Source: Serripes groenlandicus (lineage: Eukaryota > Mollusca > Bivalvia > Cardiida > Cardiidae). From it: 64,000 nt of DNA. The position numbers and the translations under genes are program-made. Within the stretch, counting starts at the first letter, position 1, and each line of letters opens with the position of its first letter. The DNA lies in contig JASEVX010000005.1 of NCBI GenBank assembly GCA_031761405.1, positions 9,052,252 to 9,116,251 on the forward strand, written 5' to 3'. Positions 34,064 to 44,507 of this stretch are shown here, piece after piece. Under the pieces are notes generated by a model. That model did no database searches, was not told the DNA's origin, and was given only the letters and a program-made list of their open reading frames with translations.

Positions 34064-34140
34064 GCCGACACAACTATGTGGCATGCATCGCGATTGTACA
34101 CAATGTACCATCGCGATGCATGCCCCAGAGTTGTGTCGGC
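34064..34140. repeat. Near-perfect 77-bp hairpin
   Basis: Two 36-bp arms pair. The left is GCCGACACAACTATGTGGCA then TGCATCGCGATTGTAC. The right, reversed, is GCCGACACAACTCTGGGGCA then TGCATCGCGATGGTAC. Only four positions differ, and the loop is about five bases. The arm length resembles a small foldback element or a hairpin RNA precursor. No other copy was noticed in the window. Confidence 0.8.
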
Positions 34141-34675
34141 GATAAAATATATGTATACCAGTATCATTGATTGCAATTTCTTAAAGCTTAGGTATAAACC
34201 TGCCCGAGGTACCACACGATTCTGCACACCAATGTACTTATTCGACTCGGTAATGAAATGGTATAATGCTGACTTGCTACATACTACGATCATTGTGGTA
34301 TCAATAATATTTGCTTTGTTTTAATATAAATCAATAAATCCAAGGCCTGAATTATGACAATTTAAAACATCAAATTATACAAATTGTACCTGTTAGCTTA
34401 TAACCATAGTCCACAGCACTTTACAAGTCATGCTTCTTGTACGAAAGAACGTGTCGCCTTACAGCAGGTACCTACGGAAGTTAGAATTTGGCCTAATCGA
34501 ATACACGCTATAACACCTTGCACCGTTCGCACAAGGTAAACTTATATTTCTTTTCCAATCCACAAACCTTAACTGCATGACATATACATGCGGAGGGGGT
34601 ATACACTGGATTCCACACAGGCAATGCAGCCAGTTTAGGGAACAAAAGCAATTTAATTATAAAGGTTTCATACGG
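34141..34675. other. No gene seen
   Basis: AT-rich unique sequence with no supported feature. Confidence 0.5.
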
Positions 34676-35377
34676 ACAACAATGTATATGGTTGCGCTGG
34701 TTGTACGATATCAAATAGTGAGTGTCGGATGTATGATCCTCGGACAGGGGCGTAGCACCCTTTAGGTCCTGTAGGCACGTGCCCAAACAGTTTTTCAAAA
34801 AATGCCCCAAAATGCAGCTGCAGCGATACACATCTGCGTAATGTATCGACCAGATCAGCCTGCGCTGTCCGCGCAGACTGATCCGGCCGACACATTCCGT
34901 CTAAGGGGGAATAGATAGAGTAGTGATTCTTGAAACAGAAAATCCACAGGAGGCGAAAAGTGTCTATCCGGGTAGGCCTGTGTGGCATGCTTAGGCTGAT
35001 TCGTGTCGATACTTTACGCAGAGTCTACAATGTTGATTTACTCACGAGACGGCCTACACATTGATTATTGCAAAGCTACGCTCCTGTCGGAGGTATCAAA
35101 TCATCTTAATCGGAACTGTAATTCCATTTTGAAGATTGCGCTATTAAAATATAATGTGAGTATGTATGCTTGTTTGTATAATGCGCTAGCGAGTTCGCAT
35201 ACTGGACAAGGTATCCACGGCTCGAACCCGGGTTGAAACGAACGTCAGTTCAGATATAATGTATTTGGGGTCAACAGTCTGTAAGCTGCAATGATGCTAG
35301 ATCGAGTTAAAAGTATTTGCTTGAATTGACTGGTTCTTCAGCAATTTTGCAATTGGAATGGATAGAATAATGGAGCA
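34676..35377 (+). repeat. Duplicated segment, copy 1 (occupied by a family B element)
   Basis: The segment ACAACAATGTATATGGTTGC through TAGAATAATGGAGCA occurs again at 35,481-35,827 with about 95% identity by eye. Copy 1 is interrupted at 34,745-35,086 by family B. It contains a tRNA-like word, CTCGAACCCGGG, after TGCGCTAGCGAGTTCGCATA. Confidence 0.85.
34745..35086. mobile_element. Family B MITE copy 4, exact 5-bp target duplication
   Basis: Ends are CAGGGGCGTAGCACCCTTTA and GCAAAGCTACGCTCCTG. TCGGA flanks both sides (34,740-34,744 and 35,087-35,091). The sister segment at 35,481-35,827 has the same context with a single TCGGA (35,545-35,549) and no element, so the element boundaries are certain. 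A family A core in minus orientation fills about 34,830-35,055. Length is 342 bp. Confidence 0.92.
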
Positions 35378-35480
35378 CACGTTCTTTGTTTTCAGAAGCG
35401 TACACGTATTTAGTCTTACGACTGGAATAACGTTTGTAGCGATGCGATGTTTTTTTCTACGGGATAACGTGTAAACTCGT

Positions 35481-35827
35481 ACAACAATGTATATGGTTGC
35501 GCTGGTTGTACGATATCGAATAGTGAGTGTCGGATTTATGATCCTCGGAGGTATCAAATCATTTTAATCGGAATTGTAATTCCATTTTGAAGATTGCGCT
35601 ATCAAAATATAATAATATGCTTGTTTGTATAATGCGCTAGCGAGTTCGTATACTGGACGAGGGATCCAGGATTCCAACCCGGGTTAAAACGAATGTCGGT
35701 TCAGACAGAATGTATTGGAGTCAACAGTCTGTAACCTGCAATGATGCGAGATCGAGTTAAAAGTATTTGCTTGAATTGAATGGTTCTTCAGCAATTTTGC
35801 AATTGGAATGGACAGAATAATGGAGCA
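35481..35827 (+). repeat. Duplicated segment, copy 2 (empty site)
   Basis: This matches copy 1 without the family B insertion. Differences are single bases and a small deletion near 35,610. Its right edge, GAATAATGGAGCAAAA, runs into a truncated family A element at about 35,833. Confidence 0.85.
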
Positions 35828-35832
35828 AAAGT

Positions 35833-35902
35833 GACGGATTGTCAGCCCGGATTAGCCTGCGCGGGCTGATCTGGGTCGATACATTCTCTCGCGGGACGGC
35901 TC
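35833..35902 (+). mobile_element. Family A right part, with internal deletion
   Basis: GACGGATTGTCAGCCCGGAT, AGCCTGCGCGGGCTGATCTG and GGTCGATACATT are followed directly by CTCTCGCGGGACGGCTC. The usual ACGCAGAG..GTTGGTTTT is missing. About 70 bp remain. Confidence 0.7.
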
Positions 35903-37054
35903 GTTGGTTTTTAACTTATTCCTTCCAGACTTGTTTAAGATTAACTGATGTCAAATCCAACACGTTCATGTAAAGATTCGACTTTAATTAACGTTTGAAA
36001 GATGTATTCCAAATAAACTTTTATGAGTACAGTCTATCAATACCCTACAATGTGTTCACATTATGTCTCATGATTTGACCGATTAAATCGGAATCCGCCG
36101 TGGTCGATCGAGTGGTTAGCGTCGGGGATGTGGAAGATCTATCCCTAGTCTCACCGGTCATTGTGAAGTTCCCTTTGGCAAGGCACATTTCCTAGCTTAG
36201 AACCGGTTTGTTTACCGATGGATGATGAATAAGTTAACAAATTACTGTCATCAGGATATAGTTGAACTTATTAGAATTATGCGTAAAACCCGAATACAAC
36301 AAAAGTACGATCGCTCGATAATGGCACATACAATGTTGTAATTGTTGAATGTTGGGAAACTGTTTACCGAATACAGTCAATTGATTAGGCCTCTGCAGTA
36401 TACGACGCTTCGGAGACATTTGCAATGGAGGGTATGAAAAGCGTCCCATTTTTAAATAATGCTTTCAATTCAGAATAACACTTTTAATAATATATCTATA
36501 GATATTATAGTCCCGCATTTCTGTTTAGGAACAATCGTGTTCGGGGGGAATGCGTGAACCCGTGTGTCTGATTCAATAGTTTTAGAGTCGTTTACTTTGT
36601 TAAATCCTCAAGGAAATATGTATAAGATCTGGAAAATTGGAAATATCGTTTCCATTCATACTAAAAAGCATTGTTAGAAGAGGTGTGCATCCTTGTTCAA
36701 AATCTCACTTCCTCACACTATTTGAAAAAAAAAACCTCTTTTGTAGATGTAATCGACGTCTACGTTAAGGAGTTGAATAATGATTTTAAGAGTAAACATC
36801 CCTGAAGAAGAGAAGGGTCAGCCATTGGCCAGCATCCATATTATCTCCTATTAACTACATTAGAGACGGACGAAAAACGCCACGATCAATCCAGTAGATC
36901 GGTAATTGTTTTAGATGGCTTTTTGTGTCTGATCTATTAGGAACCGGGGGATAAGTTGTTTTCATGCAAGAGTCTATGTCTGTAACTGTCCCACTTGGAC
37001 TTCGATCCGAGTCTAGTAATTTAATGTCTGTGTGGGCGGAGGTGTGGTGCTTGT

Positions 37055-37058
<4 letters not shown>
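35903..37058. other. No gene seen; SINE-like fragment at 36,098-36,235
   Basis: GGTCGATCGAGTGGTTAGCG near 36,103 looks like a tRNA-type A-box region. CCTTTGGCAAGGCACATTTC near 36,172 recalls a 3' motif common in invertebrate SINE/LINE sequences. The fragment has no B box that I can find. A family E-like word, CCTCTGCAGTATACGACG, occurs near 36,391. The rest is unique. Confidence 0.4.

Positions 37059-37150
<92 letters not shown>
37059..37150. repeat. (GT)n then (GTCT)n compound microsatellite
   Basis: About 30 GT units (37,059-37,118) are followed by about eight GTCT units to 37,150. The Thr-His and Cys-Val frames across it are repeat translation. Confidence 0.95.
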
Positions 37151-37508
37151 GTGACAGCATATATACTGTATATCTTAATGCATACTTTTACAAATAAACT
37201 AGACGTGTAGCCCTAATGTTCCGTTGAATATAGTCAAATCGCAGTTGTCCCCAGACCACAGATCGGCAGAGGCGGCTCAAATACAATGCAAACATCGTAA
37301 GGTGAGCGAAGGTATACTTACATAATACACACAATGAAGACACCGACGATTCTCTGTGATTTCCCCCCTGAATATGACATAGTTCTAACTATAACTTAAT
37401 GCCTTTAACATTGCTGTTCCTCTCGTGTACCTAACCATGACAAAAACCATACTATCCGGATTTGGCTCAATTCATCTTTAGAATCTTGAGAATAACAACT
37501 GTCATGTT

Positions 37509-37618
37509 TCCGAGTGTCAGCTAGATAAATCGATATTTGGCAGGCCATGGTTCATCACAGACCTCCGAGTGTCAGCTAGAGAAATCGATGTTTGGCAGGC
37601 CATGGTTCATCACAGACC
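37509..37618. repeat. 55-bp direct duplication
   Basis: TCCGAGTGTCAGCTAGATAA through GGTTCATCACAGACC occurs twice, starting at 37,509 and 37,564. There are two substitutions (GATAAAT/GAGAAAT and GATATTTGG/GATGTTTGG). Confidence 0.95.
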
Positions 37619-38272
37619 TTTGATATAAACCGCGTCAGCCGATGATGCGATTTCACTTGTTGTATAAGTGCGATGGTAGTCAAGTGGACTCGCGACAACT
37701 CGAACCATATTCCGGTATGGATATGTTCAGCGTAGCAGCAGTTCTTTTTAGGTATGATAGGCATACATTTAATCGGTCCCTTATGAGGTCGAGATATCGC
37801 GAGATCATTGTATATAAATGCTTGCTGGCGTAAGATCATTAGAGCGCTTGTTTCTTCGTCAAATGTCATTACCTGTGTCGAGAAAGGTTCTCCTTCCAAA
37901 ACTGAAACACAAGGTGCTAAGCCAAAATAACAGTTTTAAAAGCTTGGTCTGACCCAATACGGGCACCACATCAACCCGTTCACGAGGCAAATGCTATTTT
38001 AACTACCATCTGTATACTTTAAATATTTGTTTAACTTGTGTTTGGGTTTACAATGGTCGCAAATGTCTGTTTGGATTGTTTCTCACAGCATGGCGTAATT
38101 AATTCAACTACTCTCACTTTGATATTTGAAACGAATAGCAGTGCAAGACAATAAACGGTCGGGACATTATGTTCATATTTTATCAGAATCAAGGAGGGAT
38201 TCATTCATCATATATAAGTATAGCATGGCTGCGGATTGTAGCAAGTGAGTGCATGTCATACATAAAAGCATA
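37619..38272. other. No firm gene; possible 29-nt microexon at 37,873-37,901 (minus)
   Basis: On the minus strand, CACCTTGTGTTTCAG is a good acceptor. CGACACAG|GTAATGAC, 29 nt later, is a good donor. The enclosed TTTTGGAAGGAGAACCTTTC segment could be read in phase 0 after the candidate exon at 38,796-38,907. The evidence is only splice-like words, and a microexon this small may be chance. A 107-codon minus-strand open frame here has no known motif. Confidence 0.3.
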
Positions 38273-38520
38273 TCGAGGGCTTGGTATAAAACGTTTGCAA
38301 CTATAAACCTATTTTGAAAACCCTAGTTTAGGGGCAATTTTGACCCCTTTGTAAACAATGCAAATTTAGGTGCCATTGCTCAGAACAAGCAATGGCACCC
38401 ACATTTCCATTGTTTACCAAGAAAATTGATTTAACGCTAATAAAGACTTTAAGGCGAGGTGAATAAATTTGGTAAAAAAATACCAATTTTAGTTACAACC
38501 GTTTCACGCCAAGCCCTAGA
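38273..38520 (-). mobile_element. Family C MITE, minus orientation, TA flanked
   Basis: The left end is TCGAGGGCTTGGTATAAAAC and the right end GTTTCACGCCAAGCCCTAGA, with TA outside both. The centre AGGTGCCATTGCTCAGAACA / AGCAATGGCACC is the same hairpin as at 32,032, and ACCCCTTTGTAAACAATGC lies on the left, so the orientation is reversed. Length is 248 bp. Confidence 0.85.
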
Positions 38521-38795
38521 TATGGTGTCTCTATACTTGTCCATCAAGCCAACTAGAAATATGCCGTGGTTGATGATTAGGAGGTGTTCTAACCTTTTCC
38601 GATTTGGGACGACATAGACCAAGGGAACACCATTATTAGTTTATGTCATACGTTAAATATGGATTTATATAACATGCAAGCGAACAGTGAAGACTCTGAC
38701 GAGATAGTGCGTATACCCATTGTAGGCATGTGCAACAATTCCATCGAATCGCCAGAACGCCAGACGTTGCACTCGTCGTCTTTATTCCTACTTAC
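38521..38795. other. No gene seen apart from the possible intron of the next entry
   Basis: The open frame of the next entry continues through its donor into this region to a stop at 38,646. Retained-intron reading is possible but not needed. Confidence 0.45.
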
Positions 38796-38907
38796 CTGGA
38801 ATGTATCTTCGTTGCCGTTTTCACTAACACAATCATACTCAGGCGAATCCACGAATTGATTGACTTCTATGGTATGAAGGTATAAATCTTCGTATGATAC
38901 TTTTAAC
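38796..38907 (-). CDS. Candidate internal exon, 112 nt, product unknown
   Basis: On the minus strand, the acceptor GCATGTATATTTCCAG precedes GTTAAAAGTATC. The perfect consensus donor TTCCAG|GTAAGTAGG ends the exon at 38,796. The first base completes a codon, and the remaining 111 bases encode 37 residues that begin LKVSYEDLYLHTIEVNQFVD and end CVSENGNEDTFQ, finishing in phase 0. The peptide is acidic and polar, with two tyrosine motifs (YEDLY and EYDCV). It looks more like a cytoplasmic tail or linker than a folded domain. I recognise no family. This is the only place in the window where open frame, acceptor and donor agree. A linked 29-nt microexon at 37,873-37,901 is possible. Confidence 0.4.
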
Positions 38908-39501
38908 CTGGAAATATACATGCCATACAATTGAACATCTTATAGGATTGATTCGAGATGTTTTCCCATTCCTAAATTAATTTATTTTTCAAAGGACCAA
39001 CTAAGCATATTTGTTATATGTTAAGTGGGTGACAATTTGTTAAATGAGAGCATAATGAGATATATTTATTTTGTAAAACTTTTGATATGACTAAATAGTG
39101 CTCAGCTCCCAGTCTGTCTAGGCTCTGCTATTTCATATCTTGTAAAACTTGTATAATGACGACCAATCAATTGGACTCGGCACTGACCAGAATCGGCAGA
39201 AAACCACAATGGAAACGAGATGAATAAAATACAATAGAAAAAGAGTCCAGCGTACTGTATACACTAATTATAAAGGTTCTTCAGTTGTGATATCAAAACA
39301 GCAAACTCATTCCCATTGCCCTTCATTGTCAATTATACTTACACAGAAAATCGTTTAAGACATTTAGTCTAAATCACTTTTGTGTGACATTGAATTAACG
39401 AATGTTTCTGAACAAACGGTAACCAAAGTCACTTTATCCATTAGCACAGTTATCTGTCTGGGATGTCCATGTGAATGGAGTGGTATTTAAACAGACATTA
39501 A
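38908..39501. other. No gene seen
   Basis: AT-rich unique sequence with no supported feature. Confidence 0.5.
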
Positions 39502-39627
39502 CCTTTTCAAACATGCAGACGATTTTTGACACGATTGCAGCTGATGACATTTGGAACAAAACGAGAATAATATTCCAATGTATCGAAGTCTTTTCAAAAG
39601 TCATATTCTGTGTGTGAGGGAAATAAG
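39502..39627. mobile_element. Family E MITE, shortened
   Basis: TTAA (39,498-39,501) is followed by CCTTTTCAAACATGCAGACG and GATTGCAGCTGATGACATTT. The right end is TGTGTGAGGGAAATAAG. The central hairpin is absent, leaving about 126 bp. Confidence 0.5.
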
Positions 39628-39904
39628 TAAATATAACAAGTAAATATATTTAACAAACAACGGTGTTGGGTTTCAAGCCACTGATCGATCAAAGAAGTGT
39701 TTTATCCCATGTAATTAGGGCTTACACGCTTTCCAAGACAATTCTCTCTTGGTTTTTGCCCGATTATCTCAGTACAATAAACTGATTTGTCGGGGGCGCT
39801 GATTACTTTTAATTGCTAAATTTACTTAACCTCTCTTTGATAGTTAACAATAACATACTGTTACCTATGCAGCATGGATATACCCACTGTTCCGGGACAG
39901 AATT

Positions 39905-42900
39905 TGTACTGATCGAAAGCCGTTTGACAGTATGTACGAACACAGTATTATCCCGTAGCAATCACTGACAGTAAACTTTATACAGTATTGTATGGACCCG
40001 AAATAGTCCCGTAACAATAACCGACCGTAAACATTTAGACCGTATTGTTATGGACCAAGAATAGTCCCGAACAATTACTGACCGTAAACATTTAGACCGT
40101 ATTGTATGGACCAAGAATAGTCCCGAACAATTACTGACCGTAAACAATTAGACCGTATTGTATGGACCAAGAATAGTCCCGAACAATTACTGACCGTATT
40201 GTATGGACCAAGCATAGTCCCTTTACAATTACCGATCGTAAACATTTTGACCGTATTGTATAGACCCAGAAAAGTCACATAACAATTACTGACCGTAAAC
40301 CCTTAGACCGTAGTGTATGGCCCCAGAAGAGTCCCGTAACAATTACTGACCGTAAACCTTTAGACCGTATTGTATGGCCACAGAAAATTCCCATAACAAT
40401 TACTGACCGTAAACCTTTAGACCCTATTGTAACGGCCAGAATAGTCCCGTAACAATTACTGACCGTAAACCTTTAGACCGTATTGTATGGGTCGAGAATG
40501 GTCCCGTAACAATCACTGACCGTATTGTATGGACCAAGAATAGTCCCGTTACAATTACTGACCGTATTGTATGGATCCAAACTAGTCCCATAACAATTAC
40601 TGACCTCAAAACTTTAGACCGTATGGTATGGGTCGAGATTAGTAACATAGCAAATACTGACCTCAAAACTTTAGACCGTAGTGTATGGGCCGAGATAAGT
40701 AACATAACAATTATTGACCGAAAGCGTTAAGACCGTATTGAATGGGCCCAGAAAAGTCCCGTAACAATTACTGACCGTAAACATTTAAACCGTTTTGTAT
40801 GGATCTAGAATAGTCCCGTAACAATTACTGACCGTAAACATTTAAACCGTATTGAATGGGCCTAGAATAGTCTCGTAACAATTACTGACCGTAAACATGT
40901 AACCGTTTTGTATGGGCCGAGATTAGTCCCGTAACAATTACTGACCGTAAACATTCAACCATTTTGTATGGGCTGAGATATGTCCCGTAACAATTACTGA
41001 CCGTAAACATTTAAACCGTTTTGTATGGGCCGAGATTAGTCCCGTAACAATTACTGACCGTAAACATTTAACCGTTTTGTATGGGCCGAAATTAGTCCCG
41101 TAACAATTACTGACCGTAAACATTTAAACCGTTTTGTATGGGCCGAGATTAGTCCCGTAACATCTACTGACCGTAAACATTTAAACCGTGTTGTATGGGC
41201 CGAGATTAGTCCCGTAACAATTACTGACGGTAAGCGTTTAGACCGTATTGTATGGGCCCAGTAAAGTCCCGTAACAATTATTGACCGTATACCTTTATAC
41301 CGTATTGTATGGACCCAGAATATTCACGTAACAATCACTGACCGTAAGCATTTAGACAGTTTGATACGGGCCTATTACAATCCCGTAACAATCACTGACC
41401 GTAAGGATTTAGACCGTTTCATACGGGCCTATTACAATCCCGTAACAATCACTGACCGTAAGCCTTTAGACCGTTTTATACGGGCCTTGTACAATCCCGT
41501 ATTAATCACTGACCGTAAGCCTTTAGACATCACCGTACGGGTTCAGCACGATCATGTTACAAGAACTGACCGTAAACCTCTGGACAGTATCGTATTGGCC
41601 TCATGAACCTGTAACAAGCACTGATCGTAAGCCTTTAGGCAGTTTCATACGGGCCTAATACAATCCTTTATTAACTACCGACCCTGGACCTTTGGACAGC
41701 AGCGTACGGGTTCGAGCACGGTCCCCTTGCAAGCACTGACCGTTTAAGCCTTTAGGCAGCATTGTCAGGGCCTGGTACAATGCCGTAATGGTCATCGGCC
41801 TCATGTCTTTTACAGCATCGTCAAAGCCTAGTACAATGCCGTAACAATCATCAGCATAATGTCTTTAGACAGCATCGTCAGGGCCTACTACAATGCCGTA
41901 ACAATTATTGGCAGTATGCCTTTAGGCAGTATCTTATGGGCCAAGTACGCACCAACAACACTCACAGACTGTAAGCCTTTAGACAGCACCGTACGCGCCC
42001 AGTACAATACTATTACAATCCTTGATTGTAAGCGTGTAGACAGCATCGTACAAGCCCAGCACAACCCCATAACACTTACTGAGCGTATAGCTTTAAACAG
42101 CACGGCACGGGCCTAGTACGGTCCCGTAATGATCACATATCGAAAGCCTAATGACAGCATATTTCGCGTTTAGTACGATCCCAACAGCACCGTACGGGTC
42201 CAGTACAATACTATTACAATCACTGACCGTAAGTCTTTATACAGTAACGTACGCGCCCAGTACAATACTACTACAATCACTGGCCGTAAGCCTTTAGACA
42301 GCAACGTACGCGCCCAGTACAATACTATTACAATCACTGATCGTAAGCCTTTAGACAGCAACGTACGCGCAGAGTACAATACTATTACAATCACTGACCG
42401 TAAGCCTTTAGACAGCAACGTACGCGCAAAGTACAATGCTATTACAATCACTGATCGTAAGCCTTTAGATAGCACCGTACGCGCTCAGTACAATACTATT
42501 ACAATCACTGACCGTAAGCCTTTAGGCAGCAATGTACGCACCTAGTACACTAATATTACACTCACTGATCGTATGCCTTTAGGCAGCAACGTACGCGTAA
42601 AGTACAATACTATTACAATCACTGACCGTAAGCCTTAAGGCAGCAACGTACGCACCCAGTACAATACTATTACAATCACTGATCGTAAGCCTTTAGGCAG
42701 CAACGTACGCGCAAAGTACAATACTATTACAATCACTGATCGTAAGCCTTTAAACAGCACCGTACGCGCCCAGTACAATACTATTACAATCACTGATTGT
42801 AAGCCTTTAGGCAGCAACGTACGCGCCCAGTACAATAATATTACCATCACGGAGTGTAAGCCTTTAGACAGCATCGTACGGGCCCAGCACAATCATTGTA

Positions 42901-43195
42901 CAATCACTGACCGTATCGTACGGACCAAGTACAATCCCCAAAACATACACTGAAGACCTTTGAACAGCATCGTAGGGGCCCAGCAAGATATATTAACAAG
43001 CATCGGACTGGTCCAGCACAACTCCGTTACAAGCACTGACCGTAAACCTGTAGAGAGCATCGAACGGGCCAAGTAGGATCCTGTTACACTTACTGGTCGT
43101 AAGCCTTTAAACAGGACCGTATGGGCGTAGTACATTCCCGTAGTAATCAATGACTGTAAGCCTTATGACAGCATTGTACGCGATTAGAATGCGTA
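39905..43195. repeat. 57-bp tandem array, about 58 copies, two subfamilies
   Basis: The first subfamily (to about 41,350) has units CTGACCGTAAACATTTAAAC, CGTTTTGTATGGGCCGAGAT and TAGTCCCGTAACAATTA. The second (from about 41,600) has CTGACCGTAAGCCTTTAGAC, AGCAACGTACGCGCCCAGTA and CAATACTATTACAATCA. Both have a 57-bp period (measured at 40,997 to 41,054) and align from end to end, so they descend from one unit. The zone 41,350-41,700 is intermediate, with GACCGTTTCATACGGGCC. Some units near 40,190 and 40,510-40,590 are shortened. Frames on both strands are repeat translation. Confidence 0.95.
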
Positions 43196-43294
43196 TCTCA
43201 CGATTACCGTTCGTCTGCAGGTGATCCCTGCACCACCCTTTGATTAAATATAAACTCCATCAACAAGACTGATTCAAATTGTTCTCTTATATAT

Positions 43295-43554
43295 GAGCCG
43301 TTCCACGAGAAAATCAACATTATTGGATCTGCGTAATGTATCGACCCAGATCAGCCTGCGCAATCCGCGCAGGCTAATCCGGGCCGACACATTCCGTCTC
43401 AGGGGGATAGAGGTATAGAGTAATGATTCCTGAAACAGAAAATCCACAGAAGGCGAAAAGTGTCTGCACGGATTAGCCTGCGCGGCATGCTTAGGCTGAT
43501 CCGGGCGATACTTTACGCAGAGTCAATAATGTTGGTTTTCTCGTGGAATGGCTC
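43295..43554 (-). mobile_element. Family A foldback MITE, minus orientation
   Basis: The ends are GAGCCGTTCCACGAGAAAAT and TTTTCTCGTGGAATGGCTC. The left half carries GGGCCGACACATTCCGTCTC, so the orientation is reversed. All blocks are present. It begins 100 bp after the 57-bp array ends. Confidence 0.85.
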
Positions 43555-44070
43555 ATATACATGGCTTCTTTTTGTATTAGTACAAAGCACTCTCCTGATA
43601 CGGAGCATGCACCCGAACTAATATCGAGAAATGTGGAAACCTTCTGTGTTCGTGAAGTAGAAAATATGCATTAAATAAAACACTTAAAAATAGGCATGGA
43701 CTTTTAACACTTGTAACGACGCCATGTTCAGATATCTTAAGCAATATCGCGATCTAGTATCTCACAATAGACGCCTATCCAGGCGATTACACAATACATA
43801 TAGCCCAGTTATCACAGACCATCCATTGTATTGAATACAACAGGGTCATTCATCATTTTCAACGATTATATACGGGCCTTGACATAGCGGTTTAATTTTA
43901 AGAAAACGTAAGGATACATTTTGTTTGATTAAATTGGAGATGATATTTGACATTAATTCGTTGTACTACATGTACACGTATTCTAAAGCTATTTTGTCAC
44001 TTTAAGACTAATTCAAAATTAAAAAAAAATAGTTCATTGATTACTTTTTATAGTAAACCTCTACTTTTAA
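43555..44070. other. No gene seen
   Basis: AT-rich unique sequence with no supported feature. Confidence 0.5.
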
Positions 44071-44180
44071 CCCTTTCCTACATAGAAACTAATTTTGATG
44101 AATCTACAGTAGGCAACCTTTGTCCCAATGTTTTCAACTCTATTCAATTAATATACTTTCACTAATATACTTTCACTAGT
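44071..44180. mobile_element. Family E MITE left part
   Basis: TTAA (44,067-44,070) precedes CCCTTTCCTACATAGAAAC. AATCTACAGTAGGCAACCTT and TTGTCCCAATGTTTTCAACT follow, as in family E. A TATACTTTCACTA duplication near 44,153-44,177 ends it, and no right terminus is seen. Confidence 0.55.
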
Positions 44181-44267
44181 AAATCAAGTTCACAACGTTT
44201 GTCTAACAGAAAAAACCACCTGGTTGGTAATGATCGGAGAGCCGTCAAAAAGGTGTCAAATACATAT

Positions 44268-44507
44268 GAGCCTTTCCGCGAGAAAACCAACATTGAGTAC
44301 AGTATCGACCCGAACCGACCAGGCTAACCCGGACAGACACGTTTCACCTTCTGTGGATTTTCTGTTTCAGGAATCTTTAATCTATACCTCTATTCCGCTG
44401 AGTCGGAACGTGTCGGCCCGGATTAGCCTGCGCGGACTGCGTAGGCTGATCTGTGTCGATACATTACGCAGAGGCCATAATGTTGGTTTTCTCACAGGAC
44501 GGCTTAT
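44268..44507 (+). mobile_element. Family A foldback MITE, shortened left arm
   Basis: It starts GAGCCTTTCCGCGAGAAAAC and ends TTTTCTCACAGGACGGCTT. The left arm lacks the GGACTCTGCGTAA block and part of TCAGCCTAAGCATGCCG, leaving about 240 bp. Central and right blocks are normal. Confidence 0.8.

Noticed and set aside
20315..34988. Recurring peptide frames such as those with SARAAQADLVDTLRRC or SARISLRGLRRLIWVD
   Set aside because: They recur because family A and family B elements recur. They lie in inverted-repeat DNA with no conserved start, and different copies carry frameshifts.
36855..37197. Thr-His and Cys-Val repeat frames
   Set aside because: Translation of a (GT)n/(GTCT)n microsatellite.
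41361..43150. Open frames on both strands across the 57-bp array
   Set aside because: 57 is a multiple of three, so a single frame can stay open for long. The period repeats every 19 residues and both strands are open.
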